Positions 56,467 to 64,000 of a DNA stretch of 64,000 nucleotides are shown here, in pieces. The DNA is taken from positions 1 through 64,000 of the forward strand of contig JAUXWC010000135.1 in NCBI GenBank assembly GCA_030685025.1, in the 5' to 3' direction. The stretch comes from Rhodoferax sp. GTDB taxonomy: Bacteria > Pseudomonadota > Gammaproteobacteria > Burkholderiales > Burkholderiaceae_C. A program made the translations under genes and the position numbers. The notes beneath the pieces are model-generated. The model was not told the origin of the DNA and made no database searches. It was given only the letters and a program-made list of their open reading frames with translations. Each line of letters starts with the position of its first letter. Positions within the stretch are counted from its first letter, which is position 1.

Positions 56467-58028
56467 GGCGACTCTTCAGGGGTGTCTTCATCATCTGGGT
56501 GATGCTGCGCTATGGACTTGATGAACTTGTCTTGACCAGTTTTCAACGGCCTTGGCTGCGGGTGCTTGCCCGGGTCGTGACGGTTGGGAGAAACCTTACG
56601 GCGCCCAGGGGCCAGCGCATTCGCCAGGCCCTGGAACGGCTGGGACCGATCTTTGTCAAGTTTGGCCAAGTGCTGTCGACACGCCGGGACTTGTTGCCGG
56701 TTGACATTGCCGACGAACTGGCGCGGCTGCAGGACCGCGTGCCGCCGTTCTCCAGCGATGTTGCGATCGCCATCATCGAGCGTGCCTTTCGCAAGCGGGT
56801 GCACGACGTGTTCCAGTCGTTCGAGCGCGAGCCAGTGGCCAGCGCGTCCATCGCACAAGTGCATTTTGCAACCATCAGGGACCGCCATGGCGCGGTGCGT
56901 GATGTTGCGGTCAAGGTGCTGCGCCCCGGCATGCTGACTGCCATCGAAAAGGACTTGGGCCTGATGCGCATGATGGCCGGATGGCTGGAGGGTTTGTCCG
57001 CCGACGGCAAGCGCTTGAAGCCGCGCGAAGTGGTGGCGGAGTTTGACAAGTACCTGCACGATGAGCTCGATCTGGTGCGCGAGGCGTCCAGCGCGGCGCA
57101 GTTGCGGCGCAACATGGCGGGGCTGGATCTGGTGCTGATCCCGGAGATGCTGTGGGACTATTGCATGACCGATGTCATCGTGATGGAACGCATGGTTGGC
57201 ATTCCGATCAGCCAGGTGGACCGCTTGCGCGAGGCCGGCGTGGACATCCCGAAACTGGCGCGCGACGGCGTGACGATTTTCTTCACGCAGGTGTTTCGGG
57301 ACGGCTTTTTTCACGCGGACATGCACCCCGGCAATATCCAGGTTAGCGTTGACCCGGCCACTTTTGGCCGCTACATCTCACTTGATTTCGGCATCGTTGG
57401 AACCTTGACCGAGTTCGACAAGGAATACCTGGCGCAGAATTTCACGGCGTTCTTTCGACGTGACTACAAGCGCGTGGCAGAACTGCACATCGAGTCAGGC
57501 TGGGTGCCCGTGACTACGCGGGTGGACGAGCTTGAGTCTGCGATCCGCTCGGTCTGCGAGCCCTACTTCGATCGGCCGTTGAAGGAAATCTCCCTCGGCA
57601 TGGTACTGATGCGCCTGTTTCAGACCTCCAGACGCTTTCATGTCGAAATCCAGCCGCAACTGGTGCTCTTGCAGAAAACCCTGCTCAACATCGAGGGCCT
57701 TGGCCGTGAGCTCGACCCGGAGCTGGACCTGTGGAACACCGCCAAACCGTTTTTGGAAAAGTGGATGGTGGATCAGCTCGGTCCCAAGAAGCTCATGGAC
57801 GAATTTCGTAACGAGGCCCCGCGGTACGCGAAACTGCTGCCCGAGCTACCCCGGCTGCTGGTGAACTTCCTCCAGGGCAATCAGTCGGAGCTTCGGCGCC
57901 AGCAGGCTGAACTGCTGGCGGAACAGAAGCGGACCAACCGCTTGTTGCAGGCACTGATCTACGCCGGCGTCGGATTCGCGCTGGGCGTGGTGATGATTCA
58001 ATTCATCATCCGTGTGCGGGTCTTCTAG
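56463..58028 (+). CDS. ubiB: Ubiquinone biosynthesis kinase-like protein UbiB
   Basis: ABC1/ADCK-type atypical kinase, an ATPase needed for ubiquinone synthesis. It has 521 residues, beginning [20 protein letters not shown]. The KxGQ motif is in [24 protein letters not shown] is the alanine-rich replacement of the P-loop; the catalytic DFG region is [13 protein letters not shown]-terminal membrane anchor at about 498-518 ([20 protein letters not shown]) is present. It overlaps ubiJ by four bases. Confidence 0.97.
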   Translation: MRRLFRGVFIIWVMLRYGLDELVLTSFQRPWLRVLARVVTVGRNLTAPRGQRIRQALERLGPIFVKFGQVLSTRRDLLPVDIADELARLQDRVPPFSSDVAIAIIERAFRKRVHDVFQSFEREPVASASIAQVHFATIRDRHGAVRDVAVKVLRPGMLTAIEKDLGLMRMMAGWLEGLSADGKRLKPREVVAEFDKYLHDELDLVREASSAAQLRRNMAGLDLVLIPEMLWDYCMTDVIVMERMVGIPISQVDRLREAGVDIPKLARDGVTIFFTQVFRDGFFHADMHPGNIQVSVDPATFGRYISLDFGIVGTLTEFDKEYLAQNFTAFFRRDYKRVAELHIESGWVPVTTRVDELESAIRSVCEPYFDRPLKEISLGMVLMRLFQTSRRFHVEIQPQLVLLQKTLLNIEGLGRELDPELDLWNTAKPFLEKWMVDQLGPKKLMDEFRNEAPRYAKLLPELPRLLVNFLQGNQSELRRQQAELLAEQKRTNRLLQALIYAGVGFALGVVMIQFIIRVRVF

Positions 58029-58121
58029 CGCAGGTCGAGGCTTGCGAGGCCTCGGCAGGGGTTTGGAGATTGGCGATAATGCGCGCTGCCCGTCGATGGG
58101 GCGGGTCATGTGGAGTTCGCG

Positions 58122-59588
58122 ATGTTGATCAGTTTTGTTGTCTTGTACTTGCTGGCGTCCATTGCCATTGGCCTGTATGCGGCCAGCCGAGTCCACAACA
58201 CGGCCGACTATGCAGTGGCGGGGCGTAGTCTGCCCTTAGCGGTGGTGGTTGCCACCACGTTTGCGACCTGGTTTGGCGCCGAAACCGTGTTGGGCGTCTC
58301 GGCCAAGTTCGTGCAGGGGGGCTTGGGAGCGGTGGTTGAGGACCCGGTCGGCTCCTCGATGTGCCTGATCCTGGTCGGGCTGTTTTTCGCCTACAAGCTG
58401 TATCAGCGCAACCTCATCACCTTGGGTGACTACTATCGCCAACGGTATGGTCGTTTGATCGAAATCGTGTGCTCGATCATCATCATCACCAGCTATTTGG
58501 GGTGGGTTGCGGCGCAAATCACGGCGCTCGGTCTGGTGTTCAACCTGTTGACGCAAGGCGCCGTCTCGGTGCCGGTCGGCATGGTGGTTGGCACCATGAT
58601 CGTGCTGGTGTACACGCTGTTTGGCGGAATGTGGTCGGTAGCGATGACTGACTTCGTGCAGATGATCGTGATTGTGCTGGGTTTGCTGGCCATCGCCTGG
58701 TTTGCAGCCGGATTGGCGGGCGGCGCGGACAAGGTGATCGCGTTCGCGGCCAGCCAGGGTAAGTTCCAGTTCTTCCCCACAGGCGGAGTCAAGGAATGGC
58801 TGTTCTTCGTCGCGGCGGCGATCACGATGATGTTGGGCTCCATTCCGCAACAGGATGTGTTCCAGCGGGTGCTGTCTAGCAAGGATGGCAAGACAGCCCA
58901 GCGCGGCCCGGTGATTGGGGGCTCCCTGTATTTCCTGTTCGCGCTGCTGCCCATGTTCATCGTGACCGCCGCAGTGATGGTGATGCCGGAGGTGACGCAG
59001 GGCTTGCTCAAGGACGATCCGCAAAAAGTGCTGCCGACGCTGGTGATGGAGAAGATGCCCGTGATGTTGCAGGTCGCGTTTTTCGGCGCCTTGTTGTCGG
59101 CCATCATGTCGACTGCGTCGGCTACCTTGCTGGCGCCCAGCACCACCTTCGTGGAAAACATTCTGCGCAACCTCAAACCAGGCATGAGTGATGCCGCCAC
59201 GCTCAAGGCCATGCGCTGGAGCGTTCTGGTGATCACGCTGGCTGTCCTGGCATACGCCTTGACCATGCAGGGGACGCCGATCTACGACCTCGTGTCTGGA
59301 GCCTATCAAGTTCCTTTGGTGGGAGCCTTCGTGCCATTGGTGTTTGGTCTTTACTGGCGCGCCGCCACGACCCAGGGGGCGGTTTGGTCCGTGGCGGCGG
59401 GCTTGGGCACCTGGCTCTTGTTCATCGCGATACCTTCGTGGGCCGACGCGTTTCCGCAGCAGTTGGCAGGCGTATTGGCAGCCTTGGCGGGCATGTTGGC
59501 GGGTTCCTTGCTGCCTCAGTGGATTCTGGACCACAAAGGTCATGTGCATCACTTTGAAGGCAGTGCGGTCGAGGCCTCACGGCTCTGA
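58122..59588 (+). CDS. Sodium:solute symporter
   Basis: SSS-family inner-membrane symporter of 488 residues with about thirteen helices. The start MLISFVVLYLLASIAIGLYA is preferred; a GTG four codons upstream is the alternative. Family marks include FATWFGAETVLGVSAKFVQG in helices 1-2 and SIPQQDVFQRVLSSKDGKTA. LLSAIMSTASATLLAPSTTF holds a sodium-site-type serine/threonine region. The solute cannot be read from sequence; amino and carboxylic acids are typical. It has no operon partner; GC-rich hairpin follows the stop. Confidence 0.9.
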   Translation: MLISFVVLYLLASIAIGLYAASRVHNTADYAVAGRSLPLAVVVATTFATWFGAETVLGVSAKFVQGGLGAVVEDPVGSSMCLILVGLFFAYKLYQRNLITLGDYYRQRYGRLIEIVCSIIIITSYLGWVAAQITALGLVFNLLTQGAVSVPVGMVVGTMIVLVYTLFGGMWSVAMTDFVQMIVIVLGLLAIAWFAAGLAGGADKVIAFAASQGKFQFFPTGGVKEWLFFVAAAITMMLGSIPQQDVFQRVLSSKDGKTAQRGPVIGGSLYFLFALLPMFIVTAAVMVMPEVTQGLLKDDPQKVLPTLVMEKMPVMLQVAFFGALLSAIMSTASATLLAPSTTFVENILRNLKPGMSDAATLKAMRWSVLVITLAVLAYALTMQGTPIYDLVSGAYQVPLVGAFVPLVFGLYWRAATTQGAVWSVAAGLGTWLLFIAIPSWADAFPQQLAGVLAALAGMLAGSLLPQWILDHKGHVHHFEGSAVEASRL

Positions 59589-59605
59589 GGGCCACGTGGG
59601 TGGCA

Positions 59606-59625
59606 GCGCTGCGGTGCCGCAGCGC
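59606..59625 (+). other. GC-rich hairpin after the symporter gene
   Basis: GCGCTGCGG (59606-59614) pairs perfectly with CCGCAGCGC (59617-59625). Without a T-run it is at best a pause or 3'-end-protecting structure for the symporter message, 17 bases after the stop. Confidence 0.45.
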
Positions 59626-59656
59626 CCAAAGCGTCGGCCGGTTCGAGGGGCAGCCC

Positions 59657-59662
59657 TATAAT
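59657..59662 (+). promoter_or_regulatory. -10 hexamer upstream of fmdB
   Basis: TATAAT, perfect consensus, 37 bases before the fmdB ATG in an otherwise GC-rich gap. The position 17 bases upstream (GTCGGC) is a poor -35. Confidence 0.45.
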
Positions 59663-59698
59663 CGAGGGTTTTGCAACCTGACAGCGGACCCCATCGAT

Positions 59699-60013
59699 AT
59701 GCCCATATACGCCTACAAATGCGAGTCCTGCGGTTTAGCCAAGGATGTTCTGCGCAAAATCTCCGATGCTCCTTTGGTGGACTGCCCGGCCTGCGGTGTG
59801 CCCGCCTTCAAGAAACAACTCACTGCGGCGGGCTTCCAGTTGAAAGGGTCCGGCTGGTACGCCACCGACTTCAAGGGTGGCAGCGCGGCGGCAACCGGCG
59901 ATGCCCCGGCGCCGACCGAAGCCAAGCCCGCTGACAGCGTGCCAGCGAAGGCTGACACGGCGGCCCCCAAGCCTGCGGCCGCAGGTTGTGGTGGCGCGTG
60001 TAGCTGCCACTGA
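59699..60013 (+). CDS. fmdB: FmdB-family zinc-ribbon protein
   Basis: A 104-residue protein beginning MPIYAYKCESCGLAKDVL, with the zinc-ribbon cysteines CESC and CPACG. The middle has GFQLKGSGWYATDFKGG, standard for the family, then an Ala/Pro/Lys-rich linker and a second cysteine cluster GCGGACSCH at the very end. FmdB was named in a methylotroph as a regulator of amide utilisation; the general role is unclear. It lies 33 bases before the DUF502 gene and the aspS group, as usual in Burkholderiales. Confidence 0.88.
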   Translation: MPIYAYKCESCGLAKDVLRKISDAPLVDCPACGVPAFKKQLTAAGFQLKGSGWYATDFKGGSAAATGDAPAPTEAKPADSVPAKADTAAPKPAAAGCGGACSCH

Positions 60014-60046
60014 GTCTCGAATGAACCACTACACCCGGAGCCGCGC

Positions 60047-60688
60047 TTGCACATCAAAAAATACTTGCTGACTGGCTTGTTGGTCTGGCTTCCCTTGGCT
60101 ATCACCATTTGGGTGCTGCTGTGGCTGGTTGGCCTGCTGGACGCCGTGTTTGGTGGACTGCTGACGGGCGTGGCGGCGGTGGCGCCGGTTTCATCGGGCG
60201 ATGTGATCGAGCGCTTGCGACACATTCCTGGCTTGGGCGTGGTTCTGGTTTTTTCGGTCCTGCTGGTCACGGGGGCACTGGTTTCCAATGTTGCAGGTCG
60301 CTGGTGGATCAAGCAATGGGACAAGTTATTCACCAATATTCCGGTCTTCAAATCGATCTACAACAGCGTCAAGAAGGTCTCGGACACGCTGTTCTCGAGC
60401 AACGGCAATGCCTTTCGCACGGCCTTGCTGGTTCAGTACCCGCGAGCGGGCGCCTGGACGATCGCCTTTCAGACCGGCACACCCGGTGGCGAGGTGGCGG
60501 CCCACCTCGGTAACGACTGGGTTAGTGTCTATGTTCCCACCACGCCGAACCCGACCAGTGGCTTCTTCTTGATGCTGCCGCGCACCGATGTGATTGAACT
60601 GAAGATGAGTGTGGATGAAGCGCTGACCTATGTCATTTCCATGGGGTCCGTGGCTCCCGCACCGACGGCTGAAACGCCACTCAAGTAA
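60047..60688 (+). CDS. DUF502 family membrane protein
   Basis: A 213-residue protein from a TTG start giving MHIKKYLLTGLLVWLPLAIT; no ATG fits before the first helix. Two membrane segments, about 8-32 and 65-86 (GVVLVFSVLLVTGALVSNVA), precede a soluble domain with TNIPVFKSIYNSVKKVSDTL and VYVPTTPNPTSGFFLMLPR, both highly characteristic of DUF502. The function is unknown. It precedes aspS by 52 bases. Confidence 0.92.
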   Translation: MHIKKYLLTGLLVWLPLAITIWVLLWLVGLLDAVFGGLLTGVAAVAPVSSGDVIERLRHIPGLGVVLVFSVLLVTGALVSNVAGRWWIKQWDKLFTNIPVFKSIYNSVKKVSDTLFSSNGNAFRTALLVQYPRAGAWTIAFQTGTPGGEVAAHLGNDWVSVYVPTTPNPTSGFFLMLPRTDVIELKMSVDEALTYVISMGSVAPAPTAETPLK

Positions 60689-60740
60689 ACCTTGTCGACA
60701 ACCTGCGCCGCCCTCACCCGCGGTGCCTTGAAAGCTTTCT

Positions 60741-62576
60741 ATGGCGATGCGTTCTCACTATTGTGGTCTTGTGACCGAAGCCCTGCTGGGCCAGACCGTT
60801 ACCTTGTGTGGCTGGGTCAATCGCCGCCGCGATCATGGTGGCGTGATCTTCGTGGACCTGCGTGACCGCGAGGGCTATGTTCAGGTGGTGTGCGACCCTG
60901 ATCGCGCCGATATGTTCAAGGTGGCTGAAGGCGTTCGCAACGAGTACTGCATGCAGGTCAAGGGCCTGGTGCGGGCCCGTCCCGAAGGTACCGTCAACGA
61001 CAGCCTCAAGAGCGGCAAGATCGAGGTGCTGTGCCACGAGCTGATCGTGCTCAACCCCTCGGTGACACCACCGTTCCAGCTTGACGACGAGAACCTGAGC
61101 GAGACCACGCGCCTGACCCATCGAGTGCTCGACCTGCGTCGTCCCTACATGCAAAACAACCTGATGCTGCGCTACCGCGTGTCGATGGAAGTGCGCAAGT
61201 TCCTGGATGCCAACGGTTTCATCGACATCGAGACACCCATGCTGACCAAGAGCACGCCCGAGGGCGCACGGGATTACCTGGTGCCCAGTCGCGTGCACGA
61301 CGGGCATTTCTTCGCCCTGCCGCAGAGCCCGCAGCTGTTCAAGCAGCTTCTGATGGTCGCCGGCTATGACCGCTACTACCAGATTACCAAGTGCTTCCGC
61401 GATGAAGACTTGCGTGCCGATCGGCAACCCGAGTTCACCCAGATCGATATCGAGACCTCGTTCCTGACCGAAGAGGAAATTCGCGACATGTTCCAGGGCA
61501 TGATCAAAACCGTGTTCAAGAACACCATGAATGTGGACTTGGGCGAGTTTCCGGTCATGCCCTACAGCGAGGCCATGCATCGATACGGCTCGGACAAGCC
61601 GGACCTGCGCGTCAAGCTCGAATTCACCGAGTTGACTGACCTGATGGGCGACGTCGAGTTCAAGGTGTTCTCGGGGGCTGCCAACATGAAGGGTGGCCGG
61701 GTCGTGGCCCTGCGCGTGCCCTTGGGTTCGCAAGAAACCGGTGGCATCAGCCGCGGCGAGATTGATGCCTACACCGAGTTCGTCAAGATCTATGGCGCCA
61801 AGGGATTGGCTTATATCCGCGTCAACGATGCGGCCAAGGGCCCGGGCGACAAGACTCTTCGGTGGCCGGGCCTGCAGTCGCCGATCATCAAGAACATTCA
61901 CGACAAGGCCCTGGCCGAGGTGCTGGCACGCACCGGCGCCAAGGACGGCGACTTGATCTTCTTTGGCGCGGACAAGGTCAAGATCGTCAATGACGCCATG
62001 GGGGCTCTGCGCCTGAAGATCGGCCTAAGTGAGTTCGGCAAGAAGAACGGCCTGTTCGAGGCCGGCTGGCGCCCAATGTGGGTGGTCGACTTCCCCATGT
62101 TCGAGTTCGACGAGGACGCCCACCGGTACACCCCCACGCACCATCCCTTCACGGCACCCAAGGATGGCCACGAAGACTGGATGGTCACGGCGCCCGAGAA
62201 GTGCATTTCCAAGGGCTACGACATGGTGCTCAATGGCTGGGAAATGGGGGGGGGCTCGGTGCGTATCCACCGCGCGGACGTCCAGCAGAAGGTGTTTGAC
62301 GCGCTGAAGATCACGCCGGAAGAGGCCCAGCTCAAGTTCGGCTTCCTGCTCGACGCCCTGCAGTACGGCGCGCCGCCGCACGGCGGTCTGGCGTTTGGTC
62401 TGGACCGGATTGTGACCCTGATGACCGGCGCCGACTCCATTCGCGATGTGATCGCCTTCCCCAAGACGCAGCGCGCGCAGTGTCTACTGACCCAAGCGCC
62501 CAGCCCGGTGGACGAGAAGCAATTGCGCGAGCTCCACATCAAGCTGCGCCACGCGGACTTGGTCAAGGCGTCCTGA
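60741..62576 (+). CDS. aspS: Aspartyl-tRNA synthetase
   Basis: Class IIb synthetase of the long bacterial type, 611 residues, with a GAD insert at about 285-420. The N-terminal OB domain starts [18 protein letters not shown] and includes [20 protein letters not shown]. Motif 2 is in [19 protein letters not shown] and motif 3 in [16 protein letters not shown]. Asparagine charging cannot be judged from here; many Betaproteobacteria have a non-discriminating enzyme with GatCAB. An intrinsic terminator follows. Confidence 0.98.
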   Translation: MAMRSHYCGLVTEALLGQTVTLCGWVNRRRDHGGVIFVDLRDREGYVQVVCDPDRADMFKVAEGVRNEYCMQVKGLVRARPEGTVNDSLKSGKIEVLCHELIVLNPSVTPPFQLDDENLSETTRLTHRVLDLRRPYMQNNLMLRYRVSMEVRKFLDANGFIDIETPMLTKSTPEGARDYLVPSRVHDGHFFALPQSPQLFKQLLMVAGYDRYYQITKCFRDEDLRADRQPEFTQIDIETSFLTEEEIRDMFQGMIKTVFKNTMNVDLGEFPVMPYSEAMHRYGSDKPDLRVKLEFTELTDLMGDVEFKVFSGAANMKGGRVVALRVPLGSQETGGISRGEIDAYTEFVKIYGAKGLAYIRVNDAAKGPGDKTLRWPGLQSPIIKNIHDKALAEVLARTGAKDGDLIFFGADKVKIVNDAMGALRLKIGLSEFGKKNGLFEAGWRPMWVVDFPMFEFDEDAHRYTPTHHPFTAPKDGHEDWMVTAPEKCISKGYDMVLNGWEMGGGSVRIHRADVQQKVFDALKITPEEAQLKFGFLLDALQYGAPPHGGLAFGLDRIVTLMTGADSIRDVIAFPKTQRAQCLLTQAPSPVDEKQLRELHIKLRHADLVKAS

Positions 62577-62597
62577 ACGGGCTTTCAGGCAGAATGA

Positions 62598-62623
62598 AAG
62601 GGCGCTGCTTGAGCGCCCTTTTT
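62598..62623 (+). terminator. Rho-independent terminator after aspS
   Basis: AAGGGCGCT (62598-62606) pairs with AGCGCCCTT (62612-62620) around a five-base loop and runs into T residues to 62623. It is 22 bases after the aspS stop. Confidence 0.9.
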
Positions 62624-62665
62624 GCTTGCCGCGCCCGCCTGGGCGTACCTACTCGGTGTGACGCA

Positions 62666-63139
62666 ATGGCCTACAAGATTCCCCAATCGGTGCTGGTGGT
62701 GATTCACACGCAAGGGTTGGACGTGCTGTTGATCAAGCGCTCCGATGCGCAGGAGTTCTGGCAGTCGGTCACGGGCAGCAAGGACCGCCCGCATGAGTCT
62801 TACCGTGAAACCGCCCAACGCGAGGTGCTGGAAGAGACGGGCATTGATTGTCGGCCCGGCTCGCCCCTGGCGGATGCACTGGTCGACTGGCAACTGGAAA
62901 ACGTGTACGACATCTATCCGCGTTGGCAACACCGTTATCCGCCGGGTGTGACGCGCAATACCGAACATCTGTTTGGTCTGCTGGTGCCAAGCGACACTGC
63001 GGTCACGACAGACCCGCGCGAACACACCGGGTACCAGTGGTTGCCTTACGCCCAAGCCGCCGACCGGTGCTTTTCATCCTCCAATGCCGAGGCAATACTG
63101 ATGCTGCCGCGCTTCATCGTGGCCAGGGAGTCAACGTGA
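62666..63139 (+). CDS. nudB: Dihydroneopterin triphosphate diphosphatase (Nudix)
   Basis: Removes pyrophosphate from dihydroneopterin triphosphate in folate synthesis. It has 157 residues from MAYKIPQSVLVVIHTQGLDV; the in-frame leader to the left overlaps the terminator and aspS. The box reads GSKDRPHESYRETAQREVLE, continuing ETGI, and WQSVTGS before it is NudB-typical. It overlaps the next gene by GTGA and follows aspS, the standard place for nudB. Confidence 0.94.
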   Translation: MAYKIPQSVLVVIHTQGLDVLLIKRSDAQEFWQSVTGSKDRPHESYRETAQREVLEETGIDCRPGSPLADALVDWQLENVYDIYPRWQHRYPPGVTRNTEHLFGLLVPSDTAVTTDPREHTGYQWLPYAQAADRCFSSSNAEAILMLPRFIVAREST

Positions 63140-63876
63140 ACATCGTTCGAGTGGCCACCTACAACATCCACAAGGGTGTGCAAGGTATGGGGCCACGGCG
63201 TCGCCTTGAAATTCACAACCTGGGTCATGCCGTGGAGCAGCTTGATGCGGACATTGTGTGTCTGCAGGAAGTCCGCAAGCACCACCGGGGTGAAGCGCAG
63301 CATTTCACTCGGTGGCCGGATCTGCCGCAAGCCGACTTTCTGGCGCCTGAAGGTTATGAGGCCATTTATCGAACCAATGCCTACACGCGCGGGGGTGAAC
63401 ATGGCAATGCCCTGTTGTCGCGCTGGCCGGTGTTGTCGCATCAGCACGAGGACATGTCGGACCACCGATTCGAGCAGCGTGGGCTGCTGCATGCGGAGGT
63501 GATGCTGCATGGGTGCATGGTGCATGTCGTGGTGATGCACCTCGGACTGATCAAGGCCAGTCGGGCACGACAGCTGGCCCAACTGGGAAGCTTCATCGAG
63601 CGCGAAGTTCCGGCTGGCGCGCCCTTGTTCGTGGCGGGCGACTTCAATGATTGGGGCAACTACGTGCGCCATGCATTGGCGGACTATGGCTTGCAGGCGT
63701 TTGACGGTCAGCGTCATCCAACGTTTCCGGCGCGCCTGCCCCTGGCGCAGCTTGACTACGTGTTTGCCAGGGGTCTTACACCTGTGGGTGTGCACGTGCC
63801 ACGTGGCCGAGCCTGGTGGCGCATGTCCGACCATCTGCCCCTGATAGCCGAGTTTGGCTTGCCGGAGACGACCTGA
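63136..63876 (+). CDS. Endonuclease/exonuclease/phosphatase family protein
   Basis: A 246-residue metal-dependent hydrolase, predicted cytosolic. The GTG at 63136 overlapping the nudB stop gives NIVRVATYNIHKGVQGMGPR at the fold start. Catalytic residues are in VCLQEVRKH, VFVAGDFNDWGNY-like sequence and MSDHLPLIAEF. In Burkholderiales this gene sits before a clsB-type cardiolipin synthase. Phosphodiesterase activity on a lipid or nucleotide is likely; the substrate is unknown. Confidence 0.9.
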   Translation: MNIVRVATYNIHKGVQGMGPRRRLEIHNLGHAVEQLDADIVCLQEVRKHHRGEAQHFTRWPDLPQADFLAPEGYEAIYRTNAYTRGGEHGNALLSRWPVLSHQHEDMSDHRFEQRGLLHAEVMLHGCMVHVVVMHLGLIKASRARQLAQLGSFIEREVPAGAPLFVAGDFNDWGNYVRHALADYGLQAFDGQRHPTFPARLPLAQLDYVFARGLTPVGVHVPRGRAWWRMSDHLPLIAEFGLPETT

Positions 63877-64000
63877 TGCGATCTGGTGCTTCTCAGCTCA
63901 GGGCGGATCACCAGGTTCACCTGCTGGAGGGGAGCCAGGCGTACTTTCCAGCGCTGGTGAAGGCGATCGACCAGAGCCTGCACGAGGTGCGAATGGAGAC
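63876..64000 (+). CDS. Cardiolipin synthase B-like protein (partial, 5' end)
   Basis: The first 41 codons run off the right edge. The sequence HLLEGSQAYFPALVKAIDQS resembles the start of ClsB-type phospholipase-D cardiolipin synthases (LLENGEAYFP pattern). The ATG shares one base with the preceding stop (TGATG), so it is co-translated with the endonuclease/phosphatase gene. The HKD catalytic motifs lie outside the window. Confidence 0.65.
   Translation, partial: MRSGASQLRADHQVHLLEGSQAYFPALVKAIDQSLHEVRME

Noticed and set aside
58236..59552. Open frame of 438 codons on the reverse strand of the symporter gene
   Set aside because: Histidine- and glutamine-rich shadow of a membrane-protein gene, no recognisable domain or ribosome-binding site.
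60714..61901. Open frame of 395 codons on the reverse strand of aspS
   Set aside because: Shadow of a certain gene; no family features.

Overview
The window is a contiguous, gene-dense stretch of a GC-rich betaproteobacterial chromosome. Gene order and protein character point to Burkholderiales, most likely Comamonadaceae of the Rhodoferax/Polaromonas kind. Supporting signs are the split hisGDCBHAFIE cluster running into tatABC, petABC followed by sspAB, the pilBCD-coaE-zapD-yacG block, ispB divergent from rplU-rpmA-obgE, and the DUF971-ubiE-Tim44-ubiJ-ubiB run. The PVWY form of the cytochrome b Qo motif fits as well. Naming a genus is inference; no rRNA lies in the window. No prophage, insertion sequence, CRISPR array or defence island is visible. 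No gene-free stretch exceeds 300 bases; the longest is 49121-49404 (284 bases), which holds a Pho-type operator and a hairpin.

Layout. 1-7324: histidine biosynthesis (end of hisG, hisD, hisC, hisB, hisH, hisA, hisF; then hairpins, a fresh promoter, hisI and hisE), with a small membrane protein and a HIT protein joined by stop/start overlaps. 7393-8925: tatABC. 8956-12505: membrane-anchored HtrA protease (reverse), a cysteine-cluster protein, a Nif3-like protein and pdxA. 12632-17422: mscL (reverse), the cytochrome bc1 operon, sspAB and tRNA-Thr. 17452-24371: DciA-like protein (reverse), M23 peptidase, secA, argJ, DUF815 ATPase and a MutT-type Nudix enzyme. 24406-31067 (reverse): yacG, zapD, coaE, pilD, pilC, pilB, tRNA-Pro and ispB. 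31219-34222: rplU, rpmA, obgE, proB. 34233-35382 (reverse): a CNP1-like protein and rppH. 35474-37851: proS and a lytic transglycosylase. 37878-43240: grxD (reverse), a SlyD-type isomerase (forward), then on the reverse strand a membrane-anchored quinone-type methyltransferase with a frameshifted zinc-ribbon in front, prmC, prfA and hemA. 43312-44102: a small membrane protein and a GNAT enzyme. 44121-49120 (reverse): ugpBAEC-ugpQ behind three 11-bp-phased PHO boxes. 49405-53325: a 1306-residue FAD/Fe-S oxidoreductase. 53531-58028: quinone-related genes. 58122-64000: a sodium:solute symporter, fmdB, DUF502, aspS, nudB, an endonuclease/phosphatase-family protein and the start of a clsB-like gene.

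Themes. Respiratory quinone metabolism recurs: IspB makes the tail, UbiE, UbiJ and UbiB modify or support modification of the ring, and the bc1 complex uses the product. The methyltransferase at 38862 may be RquA-like, which would add rhodoquinone. Protein export and quality control also recur (Tat, SecA, HtrA, SspB).

The window has no classic undescribed multi-gene system. The most unusual material is in small elements: a short A/T-rich repeat that supplies start codons and N-termini to hisD and hisH; a three-copy hairpin repeat whose stem covaries; the PHO boxes of ugp; a structured leader before the DUF971-ubiE run; and the zinc-ribbon/methyltransferase frameshift.
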